Shown here: piece after piece, positions 1 to 10,385 of the stretch
Numbering within the stretch: the first letter of the stretch is position 1
Layout: every line of letters begins with the position of its first letter
Origin: Salinispirillum sp. LH 10-3-1
GTDB taxonomy: Bacteria; Pseudomonadota; Gammaproteobacteria; Pseudomonadales; Natronospirillaceae
Assembly (NCBI RefSeq): GCF_030643825.1
Contig: NZ_CP101717.1
Coordinates: 2,351,673-2,415,672, forward strand
DNA: 64,000 nt
Direction: 5' to 3'
Position numbers and translations under genes: made by a program
Notes under the pieces: model-generated
Database searches by the model: none
Told to the model about the DNA's origin: nothing
What the model saw: only the letters and a program-made list of their open reading frames with translations

Positions 1-29
1 TTAGATAATGCTATGGTAATCGGTGACAT
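1..29 (-). CDS. hisG: HisG start fragment (ATP phosphoribosyltransferase), partial
   Basis: Only the first nine codons lie in the window. Reading leftward from the ATG at 29 gives MSPITIALS, which matches the usual beginning of short-form HisG, where a lysine and a phosphate-binding stretch follow. HisG catalyses the first step of histidine synthesis, joining ATP to PRPP. hisG directly downstream of murA on the same strand is a common gammaproteobacterial order, which is most of the support. The rest of the gene runs off the left edge, so the call depends on context and a short N-terminus. Confidence 0.6.
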
Positions 30-103
30 TGTTTTGATGACTCTTGCATGCTGATCGTCAGGCCAATAGCGCAACGATCAGTCGTTCCTAAACAGCAGGA
101 TGA

Positions 104-1605
<1,502 letters not shown>

Positions 1606-1812
1606 TGAACACCTCACAAATAAAAAGGTTCGGCATTATATGAAATACCGGCCAATGAAACCACCTCAACACCTAATTCGTTCGCCGTTCGAAACAATAT
1701 TAGGGTGCAATTACACAGTCCATACGTCTCTGCCATCCTGTGCAATGTCGGTGTGGCTTGCATTTCAGCCGTCGGTTGATTTTTAATGTGCCCCCATTCA
1801 GGAGTACTACCT

Positions 1813-2781
1813 ATGTTGCTCATCGTTGGCGCCATCGTTCTGGGCCTCGTTTTGCTGGTTTGGAGCTCTGACCGCTTCGTCGGTGGCGCTGCTGCCATGG
1901 CCCGGACTGCTGGCATCTCACCCTTAGTGATTGGCCTGACCATAGTAGCGTTAGGCACCAGCGCGCCGGAGATTATCGTCTCGGCCAGCGCCGCCTTATC
2001 CGGCAGCCCGGCACTCGCAATCGGCAATGCCCAAGGGTCCAATATCGCCAACATAGGCTTGGTGCTGGGCGTGTGTGCGTTACTGATTGCCCTGCCAGTG
2101 AACCGCTCAGTATGGCGCCGTGAATCCCATATATTGCTGGCCGTCACCCTGTTGCTGGGGGTGGTGCTGGCCAATCTGTACCTGAGCCGCTGGGAAGGCC
2201 TTGTGATGATTGGCCTGCTTGTGGTGTTTATTGTGGGTACCGTATGGCATGCCATGCACATCAAAAATACCGCGGAGCTGCCCGATTTTTCGGACGACAT
2301 TCCAGACGACATGCCGCTGCGCACCTCGCTATTTTGGCTCACAATGGGCTTGGTACTGCTGGTCGTCGGGGCTCAACTTTTAGTCTGGGGCGCGACCCAA
2401 TTGGCTTTTCGCTTTGGCATCAGTGAATTGGTTGTGGGGGCGACCATTGTTGCCATCGGCACCAGCCTACCGGAGCTGGCCACCGCCATTGCCAGTACCC
2501 GAAAGGGTCACCATGAAATGACCATCGGTAACGTGGTCGGCTCCAATATCTTTAACATTTTGGCAGTGGTTGGTGTTGCCGCGGCGATAGCCCCCACTGC
2601 GCTTGAGCCTGCTGTGCTGTGGCGCGACTATCTGTTTGTTCTGCTGACCACTGTCATGTTATTGGTGGTTGCATGGTGGTTTGGTCGCCAACAAAAACCA
2701 ACACCTCGCCTATTTGGTGTGGTGCTGCTCGTGTCTTATATCTATTATCTGTATCTGAACTATCAGGCCCTGACCTTATGA
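1813..2781 (+). CDS. yrbG: Calcium/sodium antiporter, YrbG family
   Basis: An inner-membrane cation/Ca2+ exchanger of 322 residues. It shows the two alpha-repeats of the family: VALGTSAPEI followed by GNAQGSNIAN in the first half, and VAIGTSLPEL followed by GNVVGSNIFN in the second. About ten hydrophobic segments are visible. The start is set at 1813 because AGGAG (1800-1804) lies just ahead; nine extra upstream codons are unlikely. Its stop overlaps the kdsD start (ATGA), so it opens the long LPS-transport/rpoN operon, as in many gammaproteobacteria. The transported ion is inferred from the family. Confidence 0.92.
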   Translation: MLLIVGAIVLGLVLLVWSSDRFVGGAAAMARTAGISPLVIGLTIVALGTSAPEIIVSASAALSGSPALAIGNAQGSNIANIGLVLGVCALLIALPVNRSVWRRESHILLAVTLLLGVVLANLYLSRWEGLVMIGLLVVFIVGTVWHAMHIKNTAELPDFSDDIPDDMPLRTSLFWLTMGLVLLVVGAQLLVWGATQLAFRFGISELVVGATIVAIGTSLPELATAIASTRKGHHEMTIGNVVGSNIFNILAVVGVAAAIAPTALEPAVLWRDYLFVLLTTVMLLVVAWWFGRQQKPTPRLFGVVLLVSYIYYLYLNYQALTL

Positions 2782-3758
2782 AAGCACAGCCTTATAACTT
2801 CCTAAACAGTGCTCGTCGCACCTTGCAGATGGAAGCCGATGCCATCACCGCGATGCTGGATCGTCTTGACGACCACTTTAACCGCGCCTGTGAAATCATT
2901 ATGCGCAACAACAAGGGGCGAGTCGTTGTCACTGGTATGGGCAAGTCGGGCCACATCGGCAATAAGATCGCCGCAACCTTGGCAAGCACAGGCACACCGG
3001 CGTTCTTTATGCACCCGGGGGAAGCCAGTCATGGCGATCTCGGCATGATCACACGTGACGATGTGATCGTGGCGCTGTCCAACAGCGGCGAGACTAATGA
3101 GATCATTTCCCTACTTCCCGCCATCAAGCGCTTGGGCATTCCGGTTATTGCCATCACGGGGCAGGCTGAATCTACCCTGGGCTCGGAAGCCGACGCCATG
3201 CTCGACAGTGGCGTCGATATTGAAGCCTGCCCACTGAACCTGGCCCCCACGTCCAGCACAACCACCGCCTTGGTACTGGGTGACGCACTCGCCATCGCCT
3301 TATTGGAAGCGCGTGGTTTTTCTGCGGAGGACTTCGCCTTTTCACACCCCGGCGGCAGCCTAGGCAAGCGCCTCTTGCTGAAGGTAGAAAACATTATGCA
3401 AACGGGCGAGCGAGTGCCCAGAGTATTACCCACCGCCACGGTCAGCGCGGCACTGTTGGAAATGACTCGGAAAGGCCTCGGCATGACCACCATTGTGGAT
3501 GCAGACAATGTATTGCTCGGTGTATATACCGATGGTGACTTGCGTCGTACGTTCGAGCGCAACGTGGAAATTCACAGCACCCTTGTAACCGAAGTCATGC
3601 ACCCGGGCGGAAAGACCATCGCACCCGCAGCCTTGGCAGCCGAAGCACTGTACATTATGGAGCAGGCTCAAATCACTGCGTTAGTGGTCGTCGACGCCAA
3701 CCGGGAGCCTATGGGTATCGTCCACATGCATGATTTATTGCGCGCAGGCGTTGCATGA
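2778..3758 (+). CDS. kdsD: D-arabinose 5-phosphate isomerase
   Basis: KdsD interconverts ribulose 5-phosphate and arabinose 5-phosphate, the first step towards Kdo of lipopolysaccharide. The 326-residue product has an N-terminal SIS sugar-isomerase domain (GMGKSGHIGNK, then HPGEASHGDLGM and LSNSGET) and two C-terminal CBS domains, matching E. coli KdsD in length. The ATG at 2778 overlaps the yrbG stop by four bases. Its own stop overlaps lptC in the same way. kdsC, normally next in this cluster, is absent, leaving no space between kdsD and lptC. Confidence 0.95.
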   Translation: MKAQPYNFLNSARRTLQMEADAITAMLDRLDDHFNRACEIIMRNNKGRVVVTGMGKSGHIGNKIAATLASTGTPAFFMHPGEASHGDLGMITRDDVIVALSNSGETNEIISLLPAIKRLGIPVIAITGQAESTLGSEADAMLDSGVDIEACPLNLAPTSSTTTALVLGDALAIALLEARGFSAEDFAFSHPGGSLGKRLLLKVENIMQTGERVPRVLPTATVSAALLEMTRKGLGMTTIVDADNVLLGVYTDGDLRRTFERNVEIHSTLVTEVMHPGGKTIAPAALAAEALYIMEQAQITALVVVDANREPMGIVHMHDLLRAGVA

Positions 3759-4315
3759 ACGTTAAGCGCATCGGTTTAACCCTAATCGTGGTTTTGGCGA
3801 CCGTCGCCGGGCTGTGGCTCTCTACGCGCCAGGGCGTGACCGTCGCGGACGAACCAACGACCTCTGATGCACGAACATTGCCGCAACTGCGTATGGCCAA
3901 CATAGAACGCATCACCACCGATACTGAAGGTGTCTGGGTGTCTACATTGCTCGCCACACACGCCGAATTTTATGATAAAGCGGACCGGCTGGTATTGGAA
4001 AATCCAGATCTGCAGGCCGCCGGTAATCCGCCGTCAGCGATGACAGCTAACCGCGCCGAAGTGAACAACGGCCGTTACTGGACCATGACGGGTAATGTCG
4101 TAGTGATCAGCGACCCTGAAGCCGAATTGCCACTCGTGATACGTACCTCAGTGCTGCACTATGATAACCTCACGGAACTGGCGACCACCGACGCACCGGT
4201 GACCATAACCCAGGGGTCTCGCATGAACACTGAGGCCATTGGCATGACCATCAACCTGAACACACTGGAGTTCGATCTGCATGAGCAAGTTCGTTCGATA
4301 TACCGCCCTGATTAG
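3755..4315 (+). CDS. lptC: LPS export protein LptC
   Basis: LptC is a bitopic inner-membrane protein that passes LPS from the LptB2FG transporter to LptA. The 186-residue product has one N-terminal membrane segment (about residues 5-23) and a periplasmic beta-jellyroll region with family-like patterns such as ATHAEFYDKADRLVLENP. Start and stop overlap its neighbours: 4 bases with kdsD and 35 bases with lptA. The gene sits where kdsC would usually intervene. The Lpt context makes the assignment secure despite the low sequence conservation of this family. Confidence 0.92.
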   Translation: MNVKRIGLTLIVVLATVAGLWLSTRQGVTVADEPTTSDARTLPQLRMANIERITTDTEGVWVSTLLATHAEFYDKADRLVLENPDLQAAGNPPSAMTANRAEVNNGRYWTMTGNVVVISDPEAELPLVIRTSVLHYDNLTELATTDAPVTITQGSRMNTEAIGMTINLNTLEFDLHEQVRSIYRPD

Positions 4316-4838
4316 CGCACTCGCGATCACCACCTTGGCCTACGCCTTGCCCGGTGACCGCGACCTTCCGATCGACGTTACTGCGGATCGCAACCAAGGG
4401 AATTTGCGTACCAACGTCATGACCTATACGGGCGATGTCGTCATCACCCAGGGAACGCTCACCATTCAGGCCGAGCAAGTTGTGGTGTATCGCAATGACC
4501 AAAACGAAATTTCACGCATGGAAGCCTCCGGTGTTACCCCGGCATGGGTTTCTGATCAATTCGCCGACGGCGAGCCCTTCACGCGACTTGAGGGCGAGCT
4601 GGTTATTTACGACACCGAAACCAGTATCTTAACTGCACAAGGGCGTGCACGCTTGCAGCAGGGTCGCAATGTTGCTTCAGCCCACTACATCCGCTACAAC
4701 CAAGAAACGGACGATTTTGAATCCAGTTTCCGCGCCCCGGATGGGACGGAAGGTGAACGTGTATCCATGTGTCTTACCAACGAGAATGAAGATGGCCAAA
4801 CAGCTGATCGCCCGGCACCTTGCCAAAACGTACGGTAA
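4281..4838 (+). CDS. lptA: Periplasmic LPS-bridge protein LptA
   Basis: LptA oligomerises into the periplasmic bridge that carries LPS to the outer membrane. The 185-residue protein starts with a signal peptide (cleavage probably after about residue 22, LAYA). An OstA/LptA repeat region follows, including the [19 protein letters not shown] stretch typical of the family. The C-terminus, from about residue 150, is polar and rich in Asn/Glu/Asp with two cysteines. It overlaps lptC by 35 bases and lptB by 47, implying translational coupling of the trio. Confidence 0.93.
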   Translation: MSKFVRYTALISALAITTLAYALPGDRDLPIDVTADRNQGNLRTNVMTYTGDVVITQGTLTIQAEQVVVYRNDQNEISRMEASGVTPAWVSDQFADGEPFTRLEGELVIYDTETSILTAQGRARLQQGRNVASAHYIRYNQETDDFESSFRAPDGTEGERVSMCLTNENEDGQTADRPAPCQNVR

Positions 4839-5520
4839 ACGCCCTGTTGTCACCGATGTGTCCTTGACGGTTCGTACCGGCGAAGTGGTCGGCTTACTGG
4901 GACCTAACGGTGCAGGTAAAACCACCTGCTTCTACATGATCGTCGGGCTGGTAGCTAATGACGCGGGCGAAATCTTGCTGGATGACCAGCCGTTGACTGG
5001 CCTGCCCATGCACAAGCGGGCTCAGATGGGCGTTGGCTATCTTCCGCAGGAAGCGTCGGTATTTCGCAAGCTGACAGTGGCCGACAACATCATGGCCGTA
5101 TTGGAACTGCGTAAAACGCTGAGCAAAGCGGAACGCCATCAAAAGATGGAAGCCTTACTAGAAGAGTTTAACATCACCCACATTCGTGACAGCCAAGGCA
5201 TTGCCCTGTCAGGCGGCGAGCGGCGGCGCGTAGAGATCGCCCGCGCACTGGCTTCCGAACCAGACTTCATCCTGCTTGATGAGCCCTTCGCCGGGGTAGA
5301 CCCCATTTCCGTCTCCGATATTAAGAGCATTGTGTACCAGTTGCGCGATAAAGGCATCGGCGTATTGATCACCGACCACAACGTACGCGAAACTTTAGAC
5401 ATTTGTGAGCGTGCTTATATCGTAGGAGGTGGTACTATTATTGCAGAGGGCGGCGCAGACGATATACTGGCTAACCAGAAAGTGAGGGAAGTATACTTGG
5501 GCGAGCACTTCCGCCTTTAG
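4792..5520 (+). CDS. lptB: LPS export ABC ATPase LptB
   Basis: LptB powers extraction of LPS by the LptB2FG complex at the inner membrane. It is a compact ABC ATPase of 242 residues with Walker [10 protein letters not shown], the Q-loop region around LPQEASVF, signature LSGGERRR, Walker [13 protein letters not shown] and the H-loop histidine in [20 protein letters not shown] aligns with the usual LptB start, so 4792 is preferred over the ATG two codons earlier; longer upstream extensions would lie inside lptA. rpoN follows after about 100 bp. Confidence 0.95.
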   Translation: MAKQLIARHLAKTYGKRPVVTDVSLTVRTGEVVGLLGPNGAGKTTCFYMIVGLVANDAGEILLDDQPLTGLPMHKRAQMGVGYLPQEASVFRKLTVADNIMAVLELRKTLSKAERHQKMEALLEEFNITHIRDSQGIALSGGERRRVEIARALASEPDFILLDEPFAGVDPISVSDIKSIVYQLRDKGIGVLITDHNVRETLDICERAYIVGGGTIIAEGGADDILANQKVREVYLGEHFRL

Positions 5521-5621
5521 GAGCTTTCGCCGCTTTAAACACCCCCACACGCAACCCATTTGTACATTTTTGTTTTTTGCACGGCGGCGTATTTCCCGTA
5601 CCGAGCAGTATCAGGAGCGAC

Positions 5622-7133
5622 ATGAAGACCAGCTTGCAGCTAAAAATGGGCCAACAGTTGACGATGACACCGCAACTGCAGCAGGCCATTCGTTTATTGC
5701 AACTTTCGACTCTGGACCTGCAACAGGAAATCCAGGAAGCGCTCGACTCCAACCCCTTACTGGAGGTCGCCGAAGAACACGAACTGGATCATCAAGACAA
5801 AGACAGTCATTCAGACGCCAATAGCCAGTCCGATGACTTGTCGCTGCAAAACAACAATCTTTCGGAACCCGACGAGCGCCCCGCCGAAGAGCTTTGGAGT
5901 GAGCAAATCCCTGAAGACCTGTCGGTAGACAGTAACTGGGACGATATCTACCAGCATACGCCGACCAGCGCCTCCATGCCCGGCCCCGACGACGACTACA
6001 ACTTCGAAAACCAGACCATCGCCGGTGACGACCTCTACGATCACCTCATGTGGCAGCTCAATCTGACGCCGATGAGTGAACGTGACCGTATCATTGCCAC
6101 AGCCATCATTGACTCAGTAGAGCCCAGCGGCATGCTGTGCTCCACCATCGAAGACATTTTTGAAGGCTTGGAAGAAGAGCTGAGCACGCTGGACGACCCG
6201 CTGGAAATGGACGAAATGATGGCGGTACTGCATCGGCTTCAGCAGTTCGAGCCTACCGGGGTTTGCGCGCAAAATCTTAGCGAGTGCATTGTTATTCAAT
6301 TGCGTCAATTGCCCGAAGACACTCCACACCGCAAAGAGGCTCTTCGTCTAGTCACCGATTTTTCGGACTTACTGGCGACGAAAGATTACCCACAGATTAT
6401 GCGCAAGATGCGCATCAAAGAAGACCAACTGCGTGATGCCTTAATGCTGGTTCAGCAAACGAATCCGCGCCCGGGCACCACCATTTCCAACCATGAGTCA
6501 GAATACGTCATCCCAGACGTGATCGTGCGTAAAGACATTGAACACCACCGCTGGGTGGTGGAGCTAAACCCAGAGATTGCACCTCGACTACGTGTTAACA
6601 GTGACTATGCTTCGATGGTCAAACGCGCCGACAACAGCGCCGACAACAACTACATCAAAGACAACCTGCAAGAAGCCAAGTGGTTCATTAAGAGCCTGCA
6701 GAGCCGTAATGAAACCTTGTTAAAAGTGGCCACCCAGATTGTCGAACACCAAAAAGGCTTCTTAGAGTTTGGTGAAGAGGCCATGAAGCCCTTAGTGTTG
6801 CACGACATCGCGCAAGCCGTTGAAATGCACGAATCAACCATCTCGCGGGTCACAACACAGAAATTCATGCATACGCCGCGCGGCATTTTCGAACTGAAAT
6901 ATTTTTTCTCCAGTCACGTCAGTACCAACACCGGTGGCGAGTGTTCATCCACTGCCATACGCGCCCTGATTAAAAAACTGGTCAGTGCGGAAAATACGAA
7001 AAAGCCGCTGAGCGACAGCAAAATAGCCAATTTGTTGAAAGACCAAGGCATCAATGTAGCCCGCCGGACCATTGCCAAGTATCGTGAAGCAATGAACATA
7101 CCACCGTCGAATGAACGCAAGAGCATTATGTAA
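5622..7133 (+). CDS. rpoN: RNA polymerase sigma-54 factor
   Basis: RpoN directs polymerase to -24/-12 promoters that need an AAA+ activator, serving nitrogen, motility and dicarboxylate genes. The 503-residue product has the glutamine-rich region I ([19 protein letters not shown]), an acidic region II (about residues 55-125), the core-binding domain, and the C-terminal RpoN box [15 protein letters not shown] at 5613 sets the start at 5622. A candidate client, the DctD-like activator at 46.6 kb, lies in this window. Confidence 0.96.
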   Translation: MKTSLQLKMGQQLTMTPQLQQAIRLLQLSTLDLQQEIQEALDSNPLLEVAEEHELDHQDKDSHSDANSQSDDLSLQNNNLSEPDERPAEELWSEQIPEDLSVDSNWDDIYQHTPTSASMPGPDDDYNFENQTIAGDDLYDHLMWQLNLTPMSERDRIIATAIIDSVEPSGMLCSTIEDIFEGLEEELSTLDDPLEMDEMMAVLHRLQQFEPTGVCAQNLSECIVIQLRQLPEDTPHRKEALRLVTDFSDLLATKDYPQIMRKMRIKEDQLRDALMLVQQTNPRPGTTISNHESEYVIPDVIVRKDIEHHRWVVELNPEIAPRLRVNSDYASMVKRADNSADNNYIKDNLQEAKWFIKSLQSRNETLLKVATQIVEHQKGFLEFGEEAMKPLVLHDIAQAVEMHESTISRVTTQKFMHTPRGIFELKYFFSSHVSTNTGGECSSTAIRALIKKLVSAENTKKPLSDSKIANLLKDQGINVARRTIAKYREAMNIPPSNERKSIM

Positions 7134-7159
7134 AGAATAAATTAATCCAGATCAATGTC

Positions 7160-7188
7160 TTGAAACTAAAGTCAGCTACACTTATTAC
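7160..7188 (+). promoter_or_regulatory. Candidate sigma-70 promoter ahead of hpf
   Basis: TTGAAA at 7160-7165 and TATTAC at 7183-7188 are separated by 17 bases in the 121-bp gap between rpoN and hpf. This would give hpf-ptsN-rapZ-ptsO its own transcript besides read-through from rpoN. The -10 match is only moderate. Confidence 0.4.
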
Positions 7189-7254
7189 ATAGATAGATAG
7201 CGTTTCCACTGGGTGGGTTTCACACCACCCCCATTCGTCAGAAGGAGTTATCCT

Positions 7255-7560
7255 ATGCAAATCAACATCAGTGGCCATCATGTAGAATTAACCGACCCAC
7301 TGCGCGACTATGTAAACGGCAAACTGGATCGCTTAGAAAGACACTTTGATCAAATCAGCATCGTGCAAACGACCCTCAGCATCGAGAAGAATCGTCAAAA
7401 AGCTGAGACCACACTGCATATCAAAGGCGGGCAACTATTCGCCGACGCTGAACACGACGACATGTACGCAGCCATTGACCTCATGGTCGATAAGCTGGAT
7501 CGCCAACTTCTGAAACACAAGGAAAAGACCGTAGACCGTATGCACGGACACGGCCGCTAA
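7255..7560 (+). CDS. hpf: Ribosome hibernation promoting factor, short form
   Basis: Hpf binds the 30S subunit and helps form inactive ribosomes in stationary phase. The product is 101 residues, the short-form length, beginning MQINISGHHVELTDPLRDYV and showing the typical LDRLERHFDQI helix. AAGGAG at 7242-7247 selects the start at 7255, rejecting 14 upstream in-frame codons. It lies directly after rpoN and before ptsN, the conserved gammaproteobacterial order. Confidence 0.94.
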   Translation: MQINISGHHVELTDPLRDYVNGKLDRLERHFDQISIVQTTLSIEKNRQKAETTLHIKGGQLFADAEHDDMYAAIDLMVDKLDRQLLKHKEKTVDRMHGHGR

Positions 7561-7569
7561 ACAAAATAT

Positions 7570-8022
7570 ATGCCTAACCTAAATGACGTCGTTAATCTGG
7601 AGCGCACCCTCTGGGGTGCGCCTAGCCAGAGCAAGAAAAAAACCCTGCAACTGATCAGTGATACAGTCAGTGAACTGTACCCGTCCTGTGAAGCCGATCA
7701 GGTCTTCAGCAACCTTATTGAGCGCGAGCGTTTAGGCTCCACAGGTTTTGGTAACGGCGTCGCCATTCCACATTGTCGACTGCTGACTTGTGAGGCTCCC
7801 TTTGGTCTGCTGGTCAAACTGGACGAACCCATCGATTTCGATGCATTGGACCAAAAGCCGGTCGATATCGTATTTACGCTGATCGTGCCGCAGGAAGCCC
7901 GCACCGAGCACTTGCAATTGCTCTCGCGTATTGCTGAGCGATTCAATGACGACGCACGCCTGAAAGCCATGCGTGCCGCCACCTCAGCAGAAGATTTCTT
8001 TTCTGCGTTTATCGCTGAGTAG
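7570..8022 (+). CDS. ptsN: Nitrogen PTS enzyme IIA (EIIA-Ntr)
   Basis: PtsN is the terminal phosphoacceptor of the nitrogen phosphotransferase system and regulates potassium and nitrogen functions through protein contacts. At 150 residues it is a complete EIIA of the fructose/mannitol type, with the phosphorylatable histidine H68 in GVAIPHCR. No clear ribosome site precedes the ATG, which lies 9 bases after the hpf stop, so coupled translation is likely. Its partner ptsO lies two genes downstream. Confidence 0.94.
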   Translation: MPNLNDVVNLERTLWGAPSQSKKKTLQLISDTVSELYPSCEADQVFSNLIERERLGSTGFGNGVAIPHCRLLTCEAPFGLLVKLDEPIDFDALDQKPVDIVFTLIVPQEARTEHLQLLSRIAERFNDDARLKAMRAATSAEDFFSAFIAE

Positions 8023-8034
8023 CCCAGTATTTCT

Positions 8035-8901
8035 ATGTCTATGGAGATGATCATCATCAGCGGCCGCTCTGGCTCCGGTAAAAGTACCGCGCTGAACGTG
8101 CTGGAAGATGTGGGTTATAACTGCATAGATAACCTGCCCGTCACCATGCTGCCCGAGCTCGCCAACGAGATGCTACTGCATCACATTGGAGCCAAGGTGG
8201 CGGTATGCATCGACGCTCGCAATGCCACCAAGGCACTGCGCCAGTTTCCCGAAATCATCGCTCGCCTGCCAGATAATATCGACCTCGACATCGTTTATTT
8301 AGATGCTGACGAAGCCACATTGCATAAGCGTTTTTCCGAAACGCGGCGCAAACACCCTCTTACGGGTGATGATGTTTCCTTGCAGGAAGCCATTCACAAT
8401 GAGAGAGAGCTGCTCGACACCATCGTGAACATGGCCCACCTCAACATCGACACCACGGGCTTGTCCATCTATGAGCTGCGTGATCAGATTAAGACCCGCG
8501 TTGCCGGGACAACACGACAGGAAATGGCGCTGCTTTTTATGTCTTTCGGCTTTAAACATGGCAGCCCGCATGATGCCGACCTCGTGTATGATGTGCGTTG
8601 CCTGCCAAATCCTTACTGGGACCCAGCGCTGCGCAAATATTCCGGCCTCGACGAACCCGTCCAGCGCTTTCTACACAAAGAGGACGATGTGCGAGACATG
8701 ATCAAAAGCATTCAGGATTATCTGGATCGCTGGCTACCACGCTACGAAGCCAATAATCGCTCATACCTCACCATAGGTATCGGCTGTACAGGCGGACAAC
8801 ATCGCTCCGTTTTTATTGCACAGCAGTTAGCCCAAATATTTCGTCAAAAGTATTCATCGGTGCAGCTCAGACACCGGGAGTTGAAGTCGACCCTGTCATG
8901 A
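8035..8901 (+). CDS. rapZ: RNase adapter / nucleotide-binding protein RapZ
   Basis: RapZ is an RNA-binding adapter that in E. coli delivers GlmZ to RNase E and so controls glucosamine-6-phosphate synthesis. The 288-residue product has the N-terminal Walker A GRSGSGKST (residues 10-18) and the conserved C-terminal IGIGCTGGQHRSV segment. Alternative ATGs at 8041 and 8047 cannot be excluded. Its stop overlaps the ptsO ATG by four bases. Whether a GlmZ-type RNA exists in this organism cannot be told from this window. Confidence 0.94.
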   Translation: MSMEMIIISGRSGSGKSTALNVLEDVGYNCIDNLPVTMLPELANEMLLHHIGAKVAVCIDARNATKALRQFPEIIARLPDNIDLDIVYLDADEATLHKRFSETRRKHPLTGDDVSLQEAIHNERELLDTIVNMAHLNIDTTGLSIYELRDQIKTRVAGTTRQEMALLFMSFGFKHGSPHDADLVYDVRCLPNPYWDPALRKYSGLDEPVQRFLHKEDDVRDMIKSIQDYLDRWLPRYEANNRSYLTIGIGCTGGQHRSVFIAQQLAQIFRQKYSSVQLRHRELKSTLS

Positions 8902-9167
8902 TCAGAGCTACTGTCACCATCATCAACAAGCTGGGCTTACATGCCCGCGCGTCAGCGAAACTCAACAAACTGGCGAACGAATTCAGTTGCCGCATCACGC
9001 TCGAAAAAGATGGCCGTAAAGCCGATGCCAAAAACATCATGTCATTGATGATGCTAGCGGCCAGCAAAGGCACCGATGTCATCTTAGAGACGGAAGGCGA
9101 AGACGAGCAAGCAGCCTTCGACGCAGTGACCGGGCTGATCAATAATTTTTTTGAAGAAGGCGAATAG
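8898..9167 (+). CDS. ptsO: Nitrogen PTS phosphocarrier NPr
   Basis: An HPr-like carrier of 89 residues that relays phosphate from EI-Ntr to PtsN. The phosphorylation site is H15 in GLHARASAK, and MSLMMLAASKGT is the usual helix around the regulatory serine. It overlaps rapZ by four bases and is followed 6 bases later by darP. The EI-Ntr gene (ptsP) is not in this window. Confidence 0.94.
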   Translation: MIRATVTIINKLGLHARASAKLNKLANEFSCRITLEKDGRKADAKNIMSLMMLAASKGTDVILETEGEDEQAAFDAVTGLINNFFEEGE

Positions 9168-9173
9168 CACACC

Positions 9174-9719
9174 ATGGCCCGTAAAAAGAAGAAGCCAGAA
9201 GACGAGATCGAAATCGAAGTCGTCTCGAAATCCGAATTGAAGCGGGAAATGACCCGCTTACAGGGCATCGGCAACCGTCTACTCGAATTGTCTCCCGAAA
9301 AGCTTAAGGAATTTCCTCTCGACGAGACATTGCTGTCGGCGTTGTTGGAGTCACAGCGCCTCAAAAGCCATGAAGCCAAGCGTCGACAACTGCAATACAT
9401 TGGTCGTTTGATGCGTGATGCCGATGAAGAGGCCATCATTAAGGCTCTGGATTTCCAAGACCCTGGCAGTGAAGTTCATCTGCAATTAACCGTACTCAGT
9501 GAGCGCTGGCGCAAAGAGCTGCTTGAAGATCCGGAGGCTACTGCCCGTTTTTTCGAAGCCTATCCAGACATCGAGCGTCAACCCATGCGCCAGTTGATAC
9601 GCAATGCCCAACAAGAGGCAAAGCAATACGCTGATAGTGATCAGAATACCAACACCCAATTCAAGCACCGACGAAAGTTGTTTCAGGCCATTCGCGACGA
9701 AATTTTACCGTCGCTGTGA
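9174..9719 (+). CDS. darP: Ribosome biogenesis factor DarP (YjgA family)
   Basis: A 181-residue, highly charged alpha-helical protein of the YjgA/DUF615 family, which in E. coli promotes 50S subunit maturation. The lysine-rich start (MARKKKKPEDE), the KSELKREMTRLQ segment and the downstream ESQRLKSHEAKRRQLQYIGRLMR motif are characteristic. It ends the rpoN-ptsO operon. Its last codons overlap the -35 region of the promoter proposed for the following ECF sigma gene. Confidence 0.9.
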   Translation: MARKKKKPEDEIEIEVVSKSELKREMTRLQGIGNRLLELSPEKLKEFPLDETLLSALLESQRLKSHEAKRRQLQYIGRLMRDADEEAIIKALDFQDPGSEVHLQLTVLSERWRKELLEDPEATARFFEAYPDIERQPMRQLIRNAQQEAKQYADSDQNTNTQFKHRRKLFQAIRDEILPSL

Positions 9720-9744
9720 TCCGGCTGAAAATACCGCTCGTAAA
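9717..9744 (+). promoter_or_regulatory. Candidate self-regulated promoter of the ECF sigma/ChrR operon
   Basis: TGATCC (9717-9722), 16 bases, then CGTAAA (9739-9744) lie 29 bases before the sigma gene. A TGATCC -35 with a CGTA-type -10 is what I recall for the RpoE/ChrR (ECF11) group, and such operons are generally autoregulated. The pairing of this motif with this gene pair is the main support. Confidence 0.6.
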
Positions 9745-9773
9745 CCAGAAAAATTCAACGGATTTGTCTGATC

Positions 9774-10385
9774 ATGCGAGCTTACCAAACTACAACAGTG
9801 GGCAGGGCGACTGTGACAACACCTGATGAATGGGCAGATTGCCTAGAAATGATCGCCGGCGGCCAAGACCGAGAAGCATTTGCTCGGTTGTTCCGTCATT
9901 TCGCGCCTCAGATCAAAGGGTACGCACGGTCTTCCGGGCTTACCATGATGGGCGATGCATTAGCCGATGAGCTGGTGCAGGAAACCATGACGAACCTGTG
10001 GCGCAAGGCCCATCTCTTTGATCGGGCGAAAGCGTCGGCGACGACCTGGGTATTTACCATTGCGCGTAATCTCAGAGTTGACCTGCTGCGGCGGCAAAAC
10101 AAACATCAGGGTCATTTAGATTCCGATGATATGTGGAACGAGCCACACACTGATGGTGACGGCTCGGACTGGGTAGAGCAATCCAGCGTAGAGCGCCACA
10201 TTCGCATGGGCATTGGGCGCTTACCGGTCGAACAACGACAGGTCATTGGCAAGGTATTCTTGGAAGACAAATCACATCAGGAGGCTGCAGACGAGCTGGA
10301 TTTACCCTTGGGTACAGTGAAGTCGCGTATCCGACTCGCGTTGAAGAAGCTGCGCGTTGGACTGGAGGTAGAAGGTTATGAGTAA
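9774..10385 (+). CDS. ECF sigma factor, RpoE/ChrR (ECF11) type
   Basis: A 203-residue extracytoplasmic-function sigma factor. Region 2 (about residues 35-105) contains DELVQETMTNLWRKAHLFD and WVFTIARNLRVDLLRR; region 4 (about 150-195) contains the helix-turn-helix SHQEAADELDLPLGTVKSRIR. The overlapping ChrR-type anti-sigma gene identifies the subgroup, known from Rhodobacter to answer singlet oxygen and from other bacteria to control photolyase and fatty-acid genes. The ATG at 9774 is used, but a GTG at 9810 with a purine-rich stretch ahead is an alternative start. The stress sensed here is inferred. Confidence 0.88.
   Translation: MRAYQTTTVGRATVTTPDEWADCLEMIAGGQDREAFARLFRHFAPQIKGYARSSGLTMMGDALADELVQETMTNLWRKAHLFDRAKASATTWVFTIARNLRVDLLRRQNKHQGHLDSDDMWNEPHTDGDGSDWVEQSSVERHIRMGIGRLPVEQRQVIGKVFLEDKSHQEAADELDLPLGTVKSRIRLALKKLRVGLEVEGYE

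Noticed and set aside
1614..2342. 242-codon open frame on the minus strand opposite yrbG
   Set aside because: It is antisense to a clear membrane transporter gene; Ser/Thr/Pro-rich composition without domains fits a shadow frame.
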